A stretch of 64,000 nt of DNA from Tsukamurella sp. 8F (GCF_029167375.1 NZ_JARFTP010000004.1:1-64000), one strand, 5' to 3'; positions 17,558 to 27,148 are shown, counted from the first letter of the stretch. The notes: generated by a model from the letters alone, not told the origin. Program-made: numbers and translations.

Positions 17558-19261
17558 GTGACGCTCCTGCTGATCGGCTTCGTCGGTGGTGTCCTGGCAG
17601 GGATCTCACCGTGCGTGCTTCCCGTACTGCCGGTCGTCCTGTTGGGCAGCGCGGCGCGGGCTCCACTCGACGGCGGCGTGGCCGTCGCGGAGCGCACGAG
17701 CCGAACCCGGCCTGTGGCGATCGTCCTCGGCCTTACGCTGAGTTTCGCACTCATCACGCTGTTCGGCACGCTACTGCTCGCGGCGCTGCACCTACCGTCC
17801 AGTCTGCTCCGCTGGCTGGGGCTGGCGGCGCTCGTTCTGGTGGGACTGGCGATGCTGGTGCCGTCACTCGAGCGGCTACTCGAGCGGGCGTTCGCGCGCA
17901 TCCCCCAGCGCGACGTCGGTAGCCGAGGATCCGGAGCTGCAAGCGGTTTCGTGCTCGGGCTCGCCCTGGGAGCGGTGTTCGTCCCGTGCGCCGGACCGGT
18001 GCTCGCAGCCATCGCGGTCGCGGGGGCGACGGGCCGCATAGGTGGCCAGACCGTCGCCCTGACGGTCGCATTCGCGTGTGGTGTCGCGGTCCCCCTCCTG
18101 GCCGTGGCACTGGCCGGGAACCGGCTCACCGCTCGGGTTCGCGCGCTGCAACGGCGGCAGCGGTTGGTGCGCGGCGTCGCAGGGGTCCTGGTGATCGCGC
18201 TCGCCGTCGCGCTGACATTCGACCTCACAGGCGCCATCCAGCGCCGTGTCCCCGATTACACGAAAGCACTGGGGGATTCGCTCGGCTCCGGGATCAGCGT
18301 GGCGCCGGTCGCCGGGAACGGTTCCCTCCAGGAGTGCCAGCAGGCGGCGTACAAGGGCCAGGGTGGTATCGCCGACTGCGGCCGCGCGCCCGAGTTCGCG
18401 GGCGTGTCGCAGTGGCTCGGTGGCCCGCCGACCACGATGGCGGCCATGCGCGGCGACGTCGTCCTCGTAGACTTCTGGGCCTACTCGTGCATCAACTGCC
18501 AGCGTGAGCTCCCGCACGTCGAGGCGTGGTCGAAGGCGTACGGACCCTTGGGGTTCCGCGTAGTCGGCGTGCATACACCCGAGTACGCGTTCGAGCACGA
18601 TGCAGGCAATATCGCGGCCGGCGCCCGGAAGCTGGGCCTGACCTTCCCGGTGGCGGTCGACAACGACTACGGCACCTGGAACGCCTATCACAACGTGGCG
18701 TGGCCCGCGGGCTACCTCGTCGACGCAACGGGCGCCATCAGGCATGTCAGCCTGGGCGAAGGCGACTACCCGCAGGAGGAGCAGTACATCCGGGCGCTGC
18801 TCACCGCCGCACACCCGGACGCGAAACTTCCCCCGCCGACGGACGTTCCCGACACGACCCCGACGGACCGCGATCTCACGCCCGAGACCTATCTCGGCGC
18901 GGCGCGGCAGCAGAGTTACGGCGGGAGCGGCGACTACACCGTCGGGGTGCATACCTTTGCGGATAGGGGTGAACCGGACACCAACAGCTATCGGCTGCAG
19001 GGGAGCTGGACGCTCGGTGACGATGACATCACCGCCGGAGCCGGAGCGAAGATCACCCTGTCGTATCACGCGAGCGAGGTCTATCTCGACGTCGGCGGGA
19101 CGGGGAGGCTCACGGTGACCGAGAACGGCGCTACGCGCACGATCGACGTGTCCGGACCGCCCGACATCCGTACCGTAGCGAGCAACGTGCAGTCGCAACG
19201 GGGCATCGTGACCATCGGCCTCTCCCCGGGGTTGCAGGCCTACTCCTTCACCTTCGGGTGA
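17558..19261 (+). CDS. dipZ: DipZ-type CcdA-thioredoxin fusion protein
   Basis: This 567-residue protein has the DipZ arrangement. Residues 1 to about 210 are a CcdA-like membrane domain with the conserved Cys-Pro pairs in SPCVLPVLP and VPCAGPVL. A thioredoxin-like domain at about 290-430 has the redox motif CINC in FWAYSCINCQRELP. A C-terminal beta domain fills 430-567. CcdA moves electrons from cytosolic thioredoxin across the membrane, and the extracytoplasmic thioredoxin passes them to exported proteins. M. tuberculosis Rv2874 is the likely counterpart by architecture. The GTG start follows a small secreted cysteine protein by 10 bp. Confidence 0.9.
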   Translation: MTLLLIGFVGGVLAGISPCVLPVLPVVLLGSAARAPLDGGVAVAERTSRTRPVAIVLGLTLSFALITLFGTLLLAALHLPSSLLRWLGLAALVLVGLAMLVPSLERLLERAFARIPQRDVGSRGSGAASGFVLGLALGAVFVPCAGPVLAAIAVAGATGRIGGQTVALTVAFACGVAVPLLAVALAGNRLTARVRALQRRQRLVRGVAGVLVIALAVALTFDLTGAIQRRVPDYTKALGDSLGSGISVAPVAGNGSLQECQQAAYKGQGGIADCGRAPEFAGVSQWLGGPPTTMAAMRGDVVLVDFWAYSCINCQRELPHVEAWSKAYGPLGFRVVGVHTPEYAFEHDAGNIAAGARKLGLTFPVAVDNDYGTWNAYHNVAWPAGYLVDATGAIRHVSLGEGDYPQEEQYIRALLTAAHPDAKLPPPTDVPDTTPTDRDLTPETYLGAARQQSYGGSGDYTVGVHTFADRGEPDTNSYRLQGSWTLGDDDITAGAGAKITLSYHASEVYLDVGGTGRLTVTENGATRTIDVSGPPDIRTVASNVQSQRGIVTIGLSPGLQAYSFTFG

Positions 19262-19265
19262 GCAG

Positions 19266-19925
19266 TCAGGACAGGCGGTACCGCTGCCGGGGCCTCCCGG
19301 TGGCGCCGTACTGCAGTTCCATGGTCAGCGTCCCCGACCGAGCGAGGTCCGCCAGGTAGCGACGCGCAGTTGCCGCAGACACTCCGACGCGCTCGGCGAT
19401 CTCATCTGCGAGGAGCGGTCCATCTGCATCGCCGAGCGTGGCGACGATCCGCTGCTCCGTGACTGAGCCGCCATCGTCCCGTTTCGCGGCCGGTGCCTCC
19501 GAACGCAGTACGGAGACGGCGGTATCCACCTCGGCCTGGGTGAGCTGCGCGCTCGACGTGATCCGGCGGTACGCGGTGTAGGCGGCCAGTCTGCGTGCCA
19601 ATTCGGTGTTGGTGAACGGCTTGATGAGGTACGAGAGTGCGCCCGCGGCCAGGCCGGCGCGCACAGTCGCGCTGTCGTTGGCGGCGCCGAGAATAAATGC
19701 ATCGCAACGCATCTCGCGCACCAGGTCGATACCCGAGCCGTCGGGCAGGAACACATCGACCAGAGCGAGGTCGATATCCCGCTCCGCGAGCGCGCGCCGG
19801 GCCTCAGACAGGGTGCGCGCCGTCGCCACCGTCGTCAGGCCGGACATCGCGTCCACCACTCCGGCGTGCAGGGCCGCGACACGGAAGTCGTCGTCCACCA
19901 CCAGGACCGAGAGCTCACGTGCCAT
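19266..19925 (-). CDS. CitB/DcuR-type response regulator
   Basis: This 219-residue protein has an N-terminal receiver (VLVVDDDFRVAALHAGVV, with the phospho-accepting Asp in LALVDVFLPDGSG and the conserved Lys in YLIKPF). The C-terminal helix-turn-helix (LADEIAERVGVSAATARRYL) is of the CitB/DcuR type. It overlaps the kinase gene by 11 bp and would activate the citrate transporter upstream in the same operon. The 3' end is convergent with dipZ, only 4 bp away. Confidence 0.88.
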   Translation of the reverse strand: MARELSVLVVDDDFRVAALHAGVVDAMSGLTTVATARTLSEARRALAERDIDLALVDVFLPDGSGIDLVREMRCDAFILGAANDSATVRAGLAAGALSYLIKPFTNTELARRLAAYTAYRRITSSAQLTQAEVDTAVSVLRSEAPAAKRDDGGSVTEQRIVATLGDADGPLLADEIAERVGVSAATARRYLADLARSGTLTMELQYGATGRPRQRYRLS

Positions 19926-21534
19926 CGTCGACCACGCATCCTGGCAGTGTCGCGACTACGACGGTGGGGTCGCTGCCCGCCACCCTCACGTCACCGTCGT
20001 GCGCCCGCGCCATCTGCCGCACGATGGCGAGGCCCATGCCGCGGCCGCCCGGGACTGTGGGGTCTACGTGCGTGGTGATGCCCTCCGTGAACGGATCGTC
20101 GACGCGGAATCCGTTTCCGGAGTCGGACACCGCCAGAACGAGCGTGTCGCCGTCCCGCAGGGCATCCACCTCGACCCACCTGTCGGGCGATGCCCCTTCG
20201 GCGGCCGCGTCTATGGCGTTGTCGATGAGGTTGCCCGCCACTGTCGTCGCGTCGACGGGTCGGGTGAGCATTCCGACGAGCAGCGTGTCGGCGCCGATCC
20301 GCAACTCGACGCCGCGTTCGCGCGCTCGGGAAGCCTTGGCGGACACGAATGCTCGGAGGTGCGGTTCCTGCAGACCGGCTATGCCGGCTACGGGCACTCC
20401 GGCGCCGCCCGCGCCCGCCACCTCGCCGAGGTATGCGAGCGCGTCGGCGGTCCGCCCGTCCTGCAGCAGTCCCGTGACGACGTGCATCCGGTTCGCGGAC
20501 TCGTGTCGCTGGGCGCGCAGCGCGGAGCTCATCGCCTGGATCGAATCGACCTCGCGCGTCAGGGCGGTCACGTCCGTGCGATCGACCACGGTGAGTACCG
20601 TACCGAGGTCCGTGTCACCGCGGCGAACGCGACGTGACGACACCAGCACGACGCGCTCGTCGACAGCTGCCGCGACGGGCGTATCGGCCGCTTCCCGCGC
20701 GATCGCCTCGACCCGCGGAGTGAGGCCGAGGTCTCCGAGCGGCGTGCCGGTGGGTGCGTCCACCTCCAGGAGTTCCCGAGCGCGCGGATTGATAACGCGC
20801 GCAACCTCGTCGGGATCGAAGGCGACCACACCGTCGGAGCCGGAGTGGAGTACGACCTCCTGGGCCCGGATGAGTTCGGTCATCTCCTCGGGCTCGAGCC
20901 CGAGAGTGAGGCGCCGCCATCGTCGGGCCAGAAGCGCGGATCCGGCCGCGCCGACCGCGAGTGCTATCCCGACGATGCCGAGCAGCAGGTAGAGAGAGTG
21001 CCGCGCGGCGGCGTCGACGGTGTCGGTGGCGACACCCACGCTGACCAGGCCCACGACCGTGCCATCGTCGCCGTACACGGGGGCCTTCGCGCGCACCGAC
21101 GATCCGAGAGTCCCTGTCTGCTCGGTGAATTCGAGATGTCCAGCGAGGGCCGCCGACGGATCAGTCGAGAGTCGCTGCCCGAGAGCCGAAGGGTTGGGGT
21201 GCCCGAGGCGGTATCCGACGCCGTCCCCGATCGATACGAACAGCACGCCCGTGCGTGCGGTCACGGCGGCCGCCTGCTGCTGCACGGGCGCCTTCGCGAG
21301 CTCGGCTGCCGACGGCGCGTGGCCCGCCTTGCGCGCCGACGTCTCGGCCTGGGCACCCGCCCGTACGTCCGCGTCGGCGGCCACCGCCTCCGCGATGGCC
21401 GCCGCCCGCTGGAAGTATTCGTTGCGGACCTGCCCGGACGCGCGGTGCAGCACGATGCCGAAGCCGATGGCGAGGCTGACCGCGATGATCGCGACCTGGA
21501 GCAGCAACACCTGGGTGCGCAGCCGGATTCGCAT
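19915..21534 (-). CDS. CitA/DcuS-type sensor histidine kinase
   Basis: This 539-residue membrane sensor has an N-terminal transmembrane helix (VLLLQVAIIAVSLAIGFGI) and an extracytoplasmic sensor domain ending at a second helix near residue 180 (YLLLGIVGIALAVGAAGSAL). A PAS-like segment follows, then a phospho-accepting His in RHESANRMHVVTGLL. The ATPase domain has the N box (NLIDNAIDAA) and G boxes (DSGNGF, GGRGMGLAIV). Its family senses C4- or C6-carboxylates. The neighbouring CitMHS transporter points to citrate. Confidence 0.88.
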   Translation of the reverse strand: MRIRLRTQVLLLQVAIIAVSLAIGFGIVLHRASGQVRNEYFQRAAAIAEAVAADADVRAGAQAETSARKAGHAPSAAELAKAPVQQQAAAVTARTGVLFVSIGDGVGYRLGHPNPSALGQRLSTDPSAALAGHLEFTEQTGTLGSSVRAKAPVYGDDGTVVGLVSVGVATDTVDAAARHSLYLLLGIVGIALAVGAAGSALLARRWRRLTLGLEPEEMTELIRAQEVVLHSGSDGVVAFDPDEVARVINPRARELLEVDAPTGTPLGDLGLTPRVEAIAREAADTPVAAAVDERVVLVSSRRVRRGDTDLGTVLTVVDRTDVTALTREVDSIQAMSSALRAQRHESANRMHVVTGLLQDGRTADALAYLGEVAGAGGAGVPVAGIAGLQEPHLRAFVSAKASRARERGVELRIGADTLLVGMLTRPVDATTVAGNLIDNAIDAAAEGASPDRWVEVDALRDGDTLVLAVSDSGNGFRVDDPFTEGITTHVDPTVPGGRGMGLAIVRQMARAHDGDVRVAGSDPTVVVATLPGCVVDDGT

Positions 21535-21563
21535 CGGGTCAGCCTAGCCGTCGATCCGGGGCG

Positions 21564-22937
21564 TCAGAGCGGGATCTGGCCGACGCCGACGCCCACGGCA
21601 AGCATCACGAGCGAGACCGCGGCGGCCCGCCACAGGACCTTGCGGTGGTGGTCGGCGAGCGACACGCCGGCCAGCGAGACCAGGAGCAGGATGGCGGGTA
21701 CTAGTGGACTCTGCATGTGGAACGGCTGCCCGGTGATGGATGCGCGGGCCATCTCGGCCGCGCTCACACCGTATTGCCCCGCGGTCTCCGAGAGCACCGG
21801 CAGGACGCCGAAGTAGAAGGCGTCGTTGGACATCAGGAACGTGAACGGCATCGACAGCACGCCGGTGATGACACCAAGGTGCGACCCCATCGACGCGGGG
21901 ATGACGTGGGCGAGCCACGACGCGATGGCCTCGACCATGCCGGTACCGGTGAACACGCCCGTCAGTACGGCGGCGGCGAGCACCATCCCGACGACACCGA
22001 CGATCGAGCTCGAGTGTCGTGTGATCGCGGCCTGCTGATCGGACACCAGGGGGAAGTTGACGATCAGGGCGATCGATGCGGCGATCATGAACAGCACCGG
22101 GATGGGCAGGATGTCGAGGATCAGGACGACGAGCAGTGCGATCGTGAGTGCGGCATTGAACCAGTAGCGCTTCGGGCGACGCGTATCGGAGGGCTCGTCG
22201 TCGTGAATGGCGGTGAAAGCGGAGTGGCCGGGATCGCCGGACAGGTCGACGCCAGGTCCCGCGCCGCCGCCGACGGTGACCGTCTCCCTGGCGTTCGCGA
22301 GCACCCGCTCGCGCACCACGATCGACCCGATCCGCTTACGTTCCATGCGCCCGAGGTGCCACGCGAAGACGAGGACCACCAGTGCACCCGCGATCATCGA
22401 GGGGATCATCGGTACGAAGACCTCGGATGGCGAGAGCTTCAGCGCCGCTGCGGCGCGCGCAGTCGGGCCGCCCCAGGGGACGATGTTCATGACGCCGTTG
22501 GCGAGGCCCGCGGTCACGGTCAGGACGACGGGACTGAGGCCGAGTTTGAGGTAGAGCGGCAGCAGTGCGGACGTCACGATGATGAAGGTCGTCGACCCGT
22601 CGCCGTCGAGGGATACGATGGCCGCGAGGACAGCCGTGCCGACCACCAACTTCGTGGGATCGTCGCCGACCAGCCGCAGCACGGCTTTGACCACCGGATC
22701 GAACAGCCCGACATCGATCATGATGCCGAAGAAGACGATTGCGAAGAACAGCATCGCGGCCGTCGGGGCGAGATCTTTGATGCCGTCCGTGATCATCTTT
22801 CCGATCCCCGTGCCGGCACCGGCCAGGAGACCGAAGACCACCGGCACGGCGATCAGCGCGACCACCGGCGTGGCCTTCTTGGTCATGATGAGGCCCATGA
22901 ACACGGCCACCATCGTCAATCCCAGGGCTACCAGCAT
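21564..22937 (-). CDS. CitMHS-family citrate-metal/proton symporter
   Basis: This 457-residue polytopic protein matches CitMHS transporters. It has many hydrophobic helices, and a conserved AAIVSLDGDGSTTFIIV segment and PWGGPTARAAAAL near the middle, both characteristic of the family. CitMHS proteins import citrate as a complex with divalent metal, driven by protons. A GAGGAGAGCGCC ribosome site precedes the ATG. It is the first gene of a minus-strand operon ending in the sensor kinase and response regulator that probably induce it. Confidence 0.9.
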   Translation of the reverse strand: MLVALGLTMVAVFMGLIMTKKATPVVALIAVPVVFGLLAGAGTGIGKMITDGIKDLAPTAAMLFFAIVFFGIMIDVGLFDPVVKAVLRLVGDDPTKLVVGTAVLAAIVSLDGDGSTTFIIVTSALLPLYLKLGLSPVVLTVTAGLANGVMNIVPWGGPTARAAAALKLSPSEVFVPMIPSMIAGALVVLVFAWHLGRMERKRIGSIVVRERVLANARETVTVGGGAGPGVDLSGDPGHSAFTAIHDDEPSDTRRPKRYWFNAALTIALLVVLILDILPIPVLFMIAASIALIVNFPLVSDQQAAITRHSSSIVGVVGMVLAAAVLTGVFTGTGMVEAIASWLAHVIPASMGSHLGVITGVLSMPFTFLMSNDAFYFGVLPVLSETAGQYGVSAAEMARASITGQPFHMQSPLVPAILLLVSLAGVSLADHHRKVLWRAAAVSLVMLAVGVGVGQIPL

Positions 22938-23131
22938 GGCGCTCTCCTCGTCGTGTGGTTCTGCTTACAGAGGAAGAATCGACGTGACGCGCGACACAGT
23001 CGACATTGTGTGCCTTAGTCGCGGTTTTGCGCATTCTGCTCGAGCGTTCGACGTAGGGGCGCGTAGCCTCGGAGCAGGATCGTCGACGATGCCGCGGCGG
23101 CGATCGTAGACGATGTGCGGGGGATATGGTC

Positions 23132-23899
23132 ATGGCAGACAAGGCGATTCGCATCCTGGTCACAGGTGGCACGGGGCTCTTGGGCCGTGCGGTGGTGAAC
23201 CGGGCTCTATCCTCCGGTCATCCCGTGACGGTTCTGTCGCGAACGGCGCAGCCCGTCACAGACGGTGTCGAGTACGCGACCGGGGATCTGGCGTCCGGCC
23301 CCGGTGCGATACCACTCGACGGCGTGGGTGCTGTCGTGCACTGCGCGACGACCAACGGGCGCAGGGACGAGGACCTGACCCGCAACCTGGTCGACGCGGT
23401 GCGCGCGATGGATCCGCAGCCGCACCTCGTGTACATCTCGATCGTCGGCATCGACGACGTGCCGTTCCCGTACTACCGTGCGAAACTCGCGTGCGAGAAG
23501 GTGATCGAGGGCTCGGGTGACCGGTGGACGATCCTGCGGGCCACGCAGTTCCATGACCTCATCGAGAGGATCCTGTCGGTGCAGGATCGAATGCCCGTGG
23601 TTCTCGTGCCGCGGCGGGTGCCGGATCAGCCGATCGATGTCGGCACTGTCGCAGACCGGCTCGTAGAGCTCGCCGAGGGGTCGCCCGCCGGGCATGTCGA
23701 AGACATAGGCGGGCCCGAGGTCCGGCGGTTCGCGCAACTGGCCGAGGTGTACCTGCGGGCGCGGGGGTCGCGCCGGCGCATCGTCGGACTGCCGGTGCCC
23801 GGCGCGTTCGGCAGGGCCCTGCGGGACGGGAAGCTGACGACTCCCGATCGCCGCGCGGGTACGACCTTCGCCGAGCACGTGGCGAGCAGGTGGCCGTAG
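23132..23899 (+). CDS. Atypical SDR / NmrA-like NAD(P)-binding protein
   Basis: This protein of about 255 residues is an extended or atypical SDR. It starts with RILVTGGTGLLGRAVV and has a VYISIVGIDDVPFPYYRAKLACE segment, the YxxxK-type position seen in NmrA/nucleoside-diphosphate-sugar epimerase-like proteins. The second ATG (23132) is preferred because GGGGG lies 8 bp before it; 23126 is also possible. These proteins may act as redox sensors or as reductases. It stands alone between the cit operon promoter and a TetR gene. Confidence 0.85.
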   Translation: MADKAIRILVTGGTGLLGRAVVNRALSSGHPVTVLSRTAQPVTDGVEYATGDLASGPGAIPLDGVGAVVHCATTNGRRDEDLTRNLVDAVRAMDPQPHLVYISIVGIDDVPFPYYRAKLACEKVIEGSGDRWTILRATQFHDLIERILSVQDRMPVVLVPRRVPDQPIDVGTVADRLVELAEGSPAGHVEDIGGPEVRRFAQLAEVYLRARGSRRRIVGLPVPGAFGRALRDGKLTTPDRRAGTTFAEHVASRWP

Positions 23900-23943
23900 G
23901 AGGTCCGGGCCCGACGCGGGCGGTCGACAGGGCGGCGCACGGT

Positions 23944-23987
23944 ATGTAACACTCGTTTCACGCACAACAATGAAGCGAGTGTTACAT
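23944..23987. promoter_or_regulatory. TetR operator, 17-bp arms
   Basis: A long inverted repeat with 17-bp arms (left ATGTAACACTCGTTTCA, right TGAAGCGAGTGTTACAT) pairs at 16 of 17 positions around a 10-bp centre. It ends 11 bp before the tetR start and just upstream of the ribosome site. This is the expected place for autoregulation of the tetR-amine oxidase operon. Confidence 0.85.
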
Positions 23988-23998
23988 CGGAGGTTTCC

Positions 23999-24595
23999 AT
24001 GCCGCAGACCGCGGACGAATCGAACCGGCGTCGCGAGTTGCTCGACGCGACGGTGGACTACATACGGGCACATGGGCTGGCCGATCTCTCGCTGCGCCCA
24101 CTCGCCGCGGCCGCGGGCACCAGCGCGCGAATGCTCGTATACCACTTCGGGTCCAAGGAGCAGCTCATCGCGGCGGCCCTCGATGGTGTACGGGAGCGGC
24201 AGCAGCTGGAGGTGGCGAAGTGGATCGCCGACAGCGCAGACCTGCCCCCGCGTGGAGTGATCGACCGGTTCTGGCAGGCGAGCACGGAGCCGGACGCGGA
24301 GGCCTACGGCCGGTTGTTCTTCGAGGCGTACGGCATGGCGCTCATCGACGATTCCCGACTGCCGGGCTTCCTCGACGGCGCCGTGCACGGTTGGCTGGAG
24401 GCCATAGCCGGGGCGCTGAGGGACGCCGGCTACGCCGAGGACGACGCGACGGCAGCCGCGACCGCGCTGCTGGCGATCCACCGCGGCCTGCTGCTGGACC
24501 TGTTCGCCACGGGTGAGCGGGGCCGAGTGGACGCCGGGCACAGGCTTGCGGTCGATGCGCTTGTTGCGCGGGTCTCGGAAGGGGGCCTGCGATGA
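23999..24595 (+). CDS. TetR family transcriptional regulator
   Basis: This 198-residue protein has an N-terminal TetR helix-turn-helix (RRELLDATVDYIRAHGLADLS, then LAAAAGTSARMLVYHFGSKEQLI) and a helical ligand domain. GGAGG sits before the ATG. Its stop overlaps the start of the flavin amine oxidase gene (ATGA). The strong palindrome upstream makes it the likely repressor of both genes. The ligand may be the oxidase substrate, an amine. Confidence 0.92.
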   Translation: MPQTADESNRRRELLDATVDYIRAHGLADLSLRPLAAAAGTSARMLVYHFGSKEQLIAAALDGVRERQQLEVAKWIADSADLPPRGVIDRFWQASTEPDAEAYGRLFFEAYGMALIDDSRLPGFLDGAVHGWLEAIAGALRDAGYAEDDATAAATALLAIHRGLLLDLFATGERGRVDAGHRLAVDALVARVSEGGLR

Positions 24596-25932
24596 CGGTG
24601 GACGTGGTGGTCGTGGGCGCCGGAGCGTCCGGACTGACGGCTGCATCGGACCTGGCCGCGGCGGGGTTCTCGGTCCAGGTGATCGAGGCGCGCGACCGGA
24701 TCGGCGGCCGCATACACACCGTGCCGGACCGATACGGGCATCCGATCGAGTACGGCGCCGAATTCGTCGGCCCGCACCAGCGGACGATGTTGGCGCTCGC
24801 AGAACAGCACGGGCTGCGGCTTGCGCCGACATGGGACGACGGGCAACACATCGGCACCTTCGGAGGCTCCGAACGGCGTTGGGCGGGTGATCTTCCCGGC
24901 TTCGGTCCGCGCAATCTGCTCGGTACTGCGATCGGTGTGGGGCTCCTCGACACACTGGCGCGCACAGTAGCTCCCGCCACGCCGTGGGCCGGCAGGCTAG
25001 CTCGGCGTCTCGATCGTCGGACGGTCGCGGACTGGCTGCGGTCAGCGCCGCTTCCGGGTGAGGCATCCGGCCTGCTCGAGGCGGCGATGCGCTCCATCTT
25101 CGCGGCCGACATGGACGAGATCTCGTTGCTGCACGCGCTGATGTGCATCCGATCGGCCGGCGGGTTTCGGCGATACATCCGGTCGAGTGGTGCTCAGCAG
25201 CTGCGCTTCGTGGACGGTGCGGGAGCGCTGTGCGAGCGGCTCATGGCGACCGTGCCGACGCCTCCGATCCTCGGCGTGCCTGTCACGGCCGTGGCGGACG
25301 GGTCGTCCGGTGCCGTGCTCACGACGGAGACCGGGACGCTGCGGGCGGACAGGGTCGTCCTCGCGGTCCCGCCGCGGCACGCGGCTGCCATCGCTTTCGA
25401 TCCGCCACTGCCGGAGGGGCGTTCGGACCATCTGCGCGCGGCCCGGCCGGGCACGGTCCTGAAGTACCACCTCGCCTACGACGAGCCCTTCTGGCGTGCT
25501 GCCGGGCTGAGCGGCAAGACCATCTCGAACGACGCGCTGGTCAACGCGACCTTCGACTTCTCGACCGGCGATCAGGGCGTGCTGGCAGCTTTCGTCGTAG
25601 GCGGCCGCGCCCGACGCCTGCTGGCGGAGAACCCGCAGGCGCGACTCGACGCGGTACTCGCCGACCTCGCGGAGCGCTTCGGCCCCGCCGTGCGTCGCCC
25701 GGTCGACGCTGCGATCCACGTCTGGAACGAGGACCCTTGGTCTCCAGGGTGTTTCGCGGGCTTCCAGCCGCCGGGATCCTGGACATCGAGTCGATCGTGC
25801 CCGTCCCGCGCACACGGGAGGGTGCACTTCGCCGGCACCGAGACCGCGACGAGATTCCACGGGGCGATGGAGGGTGCCGTCAGCTCGGGTAGGAGAGCGG
25901 CGGCGGAAGTGGCCGCGGCCCTGCGACGGTGA
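24592..25932 (+). CDS. FAD-dependent (mono)amine oxidase
   Basis: This 446-residue flavoprotein starts with a dinucleotide-binding fold, VVVVGAGASGLTAASDLAAAG, followed by the GG doublet motif EARDRIGGRI. Near the C-terminus, HFAGTETATRFHGAMEGAVSSG closes the FAD site. This matches monoamine oxidase-type enzymes that oxidise primary or secondary amines using oxygen. The ATG overlaps the tetR stop, so the amine is a plausible signal for the regulator. The exact substrate is unknown. Confidence 0.9.
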   Translation: MTVDVVVVGAGASGLTAASDLAAAGFSVQVIEARDRIGGRIHTVPDRYGHPIEYGAEFVGPHQRTMLALAEQHGLRLAPTWDDGQHIGTFGGSERRWAGDLPGFGPRNLLGTAIGVGLLDTLARTVAPATPWAGRLARRLDRRTVADWLRSAPLPGEASGLLEAAMRSIFAADMDEISLLHALMCIRSAGGFRRYIRSSGAQQLRFVDGAGALCERLMATVPTPPILGVPVTAVADGSSGAVLTTETGTLRADRVVLAVPPRHAAAIAFDPPLPEGRSDHLRAARPGTVLKYHLAYDEPFWRAAGLSGKTISNDALVNATFDFSTGDQGVLAAFVVGGRARRLLAENPQARLDAVLADLAERFGPAVRRPVDAAIHVWNEDPWSPGCFAGFQPPGSWTSSRSCPSRAHGRVHFAGTETATRFHGAMEGAVSSGRRAAAEVAAALRR

Positions 25933-25954
25933 CCCCAGGTCGAAACGCGCGTCC

Positions 25955-27148
25955 CTAGAGCACCCCGTGCAAGGGCGGCGGTGTGCCCTGCAGGCTGTTG
26001 CGCCCCAGATGCCACACCTTGTAGCGCACCGGGTCGTGCAGCGTGTGCGTCCGGGCGTCGCGCCAGAACCTGTGCAGGTTCAGATCGTCGCTCGCGCTGC
26101 GCGTGCCGGCCACTTCGAAGAGTGCCGCCGTGACCTCCGTTGCGGCCCGGTCCGCGAGCACCTTCGCGGTGGCGACGGCCAGTGAGGCCTCGGCGGCCGT
26201 CTCGTGGCCGGGATCCGTGAACACCGCGTCGACGGCGCGGCCCGCGTTGTCGAGGGCCGCCTCGGCGGCGCGCGTGGAAACGGTGAGCTCGCCGAAGCGA
26301 TGGATCACCAGCGGGTCGTCCTGCGCGCGGTCCACGGCGGCCTCGAACCACGGACGGGACTTCGTCCGCACGAACTCCGCTGCGGCGGCAAGTGCACCGC
26401 GCGCCACACCCGTGTCGATCGCAACGTGCAGTAGCTGGGCGAATGCGCCGTAACCGGTCGGCTCGGTCAGCGCGGGGGAGCGGGGCACGACCTGTCCGGA
26501 TTCGACCGCAACGTTCTCGAATCGGACGGTGCCGCTGCCGGTCGTGCGCTGCCCCATGCCGTTCCAGTCGTCGATCACCGTCACGCCCGGGGAGTCTGCG
26601 GGAAGGAACACGATCACCTGCTCGTCGGTGCCCTCGGCGCGGGCAAGCACAGCGAGAGTGTCCGCGAAAAGCGAACCCGTGCAATAGAACTTCTCGCCGT
26701 GGAGGCTGAGGGCTCCGGCCTGGTCGCGCAGCACGGTGGCGATGTCGGCGACGGTGCGCCCGCCCTTCTCGGATTGTGCGTTCGCGATCCGAGCGCCAGC
26801 CAATACGCTCCGGAAGTACCTGGCCTGCTGCTCCTCGACGGCTGCGAACCGAAGCACGTTGAGATACACGAAGTGGCTGTGCGGGATCTGCGCGATCGAC
26901 GGATCCGCGGTCGCGATCCGCCGGATCACCTCCGCGACCGTCGAGGGCGCGAGATCCGCTCCGCCGAACCGCACCGGCACGGTGATCGCGAGCAGTCCGC
27001 TCGCCGCGAGCTCGTCGATCTCGGCGTACGGCAGGCGTCTGTCACGGTCCCGGGAAGCCGCGCCCGAGGCGAATCGTTCCGCGAGCTGAGCTGCGGCGTG
27101 GAGTGCTTCGGTCTCGTCGGTCAGGACGCGGGTGACCGCGGTTGTCAC
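25955..27148 (-). CDS. SfnC/DszC-like acyl-CoA dehydrogenase-fold monooxygenase
   Basis: The protein has the acyl-CoA-dehydrogenase fold, but in the SfnC/DszC-like subgroup: IPHSHFVYLNVLRF, YCTGSLFADTLAVLAR, GMGQRTTGSGTVRFENV and a C-terminal HDPVRYKVWHLGR. These enzymes act in sulfur assimilation from organosulfur compounds, often as FMNH2-dependent monooxygenases rather than CoA dehydrogenases. The GTG at 27148 overlaps the SfnG stop (GTGTGA), giving 397 residues; the open frame continues upstream without support. It is the third gene of the ssuD-sfnG-sfnC set. Confidence 0.85.
   Translation of the reverse strand: MTTAVTRVLTDETEALHAAAQLAERFASGAASRDRDRRLPYAEIDELAASGLLAITVPVRFGGADLAPSTVAEVIRRIATADPSIAQIPHSHFVYLNVLRFAAVEEQQARYFRSVLAGARIANAQSEKGGRTVADIATVLRDQAGALSLHGEKFYCTGSLFADTLAVLARAEGTDEQVIVFLPADSPGVTVIDDWNGMGQRTTGSGTVRFENVAVESGQVVPRSPALTEPTGYGAFAQLLHVAIDTGVARGALAAAAEFVRTKSRPWFEAAVDRAQDDPLVIHRFGELTVSTRAAEAALDNAGRAVDAVFTDPGHETAAEASLAVATAKVLADRAATEVTAALFEVAGTRSASDDLNLHRFWRDARTHTLHDPVRYKVWHLGRNSLQGTPPPLHGVL

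Noticed and set aside
23207-25066. A 619-codon minus-strand frame over the SDR, TetR and amine oxidase genes
   Set aside because: It runs antisense through three good genes, is Arg/Pro-rich and has no motif. It also crosses the strong operator.
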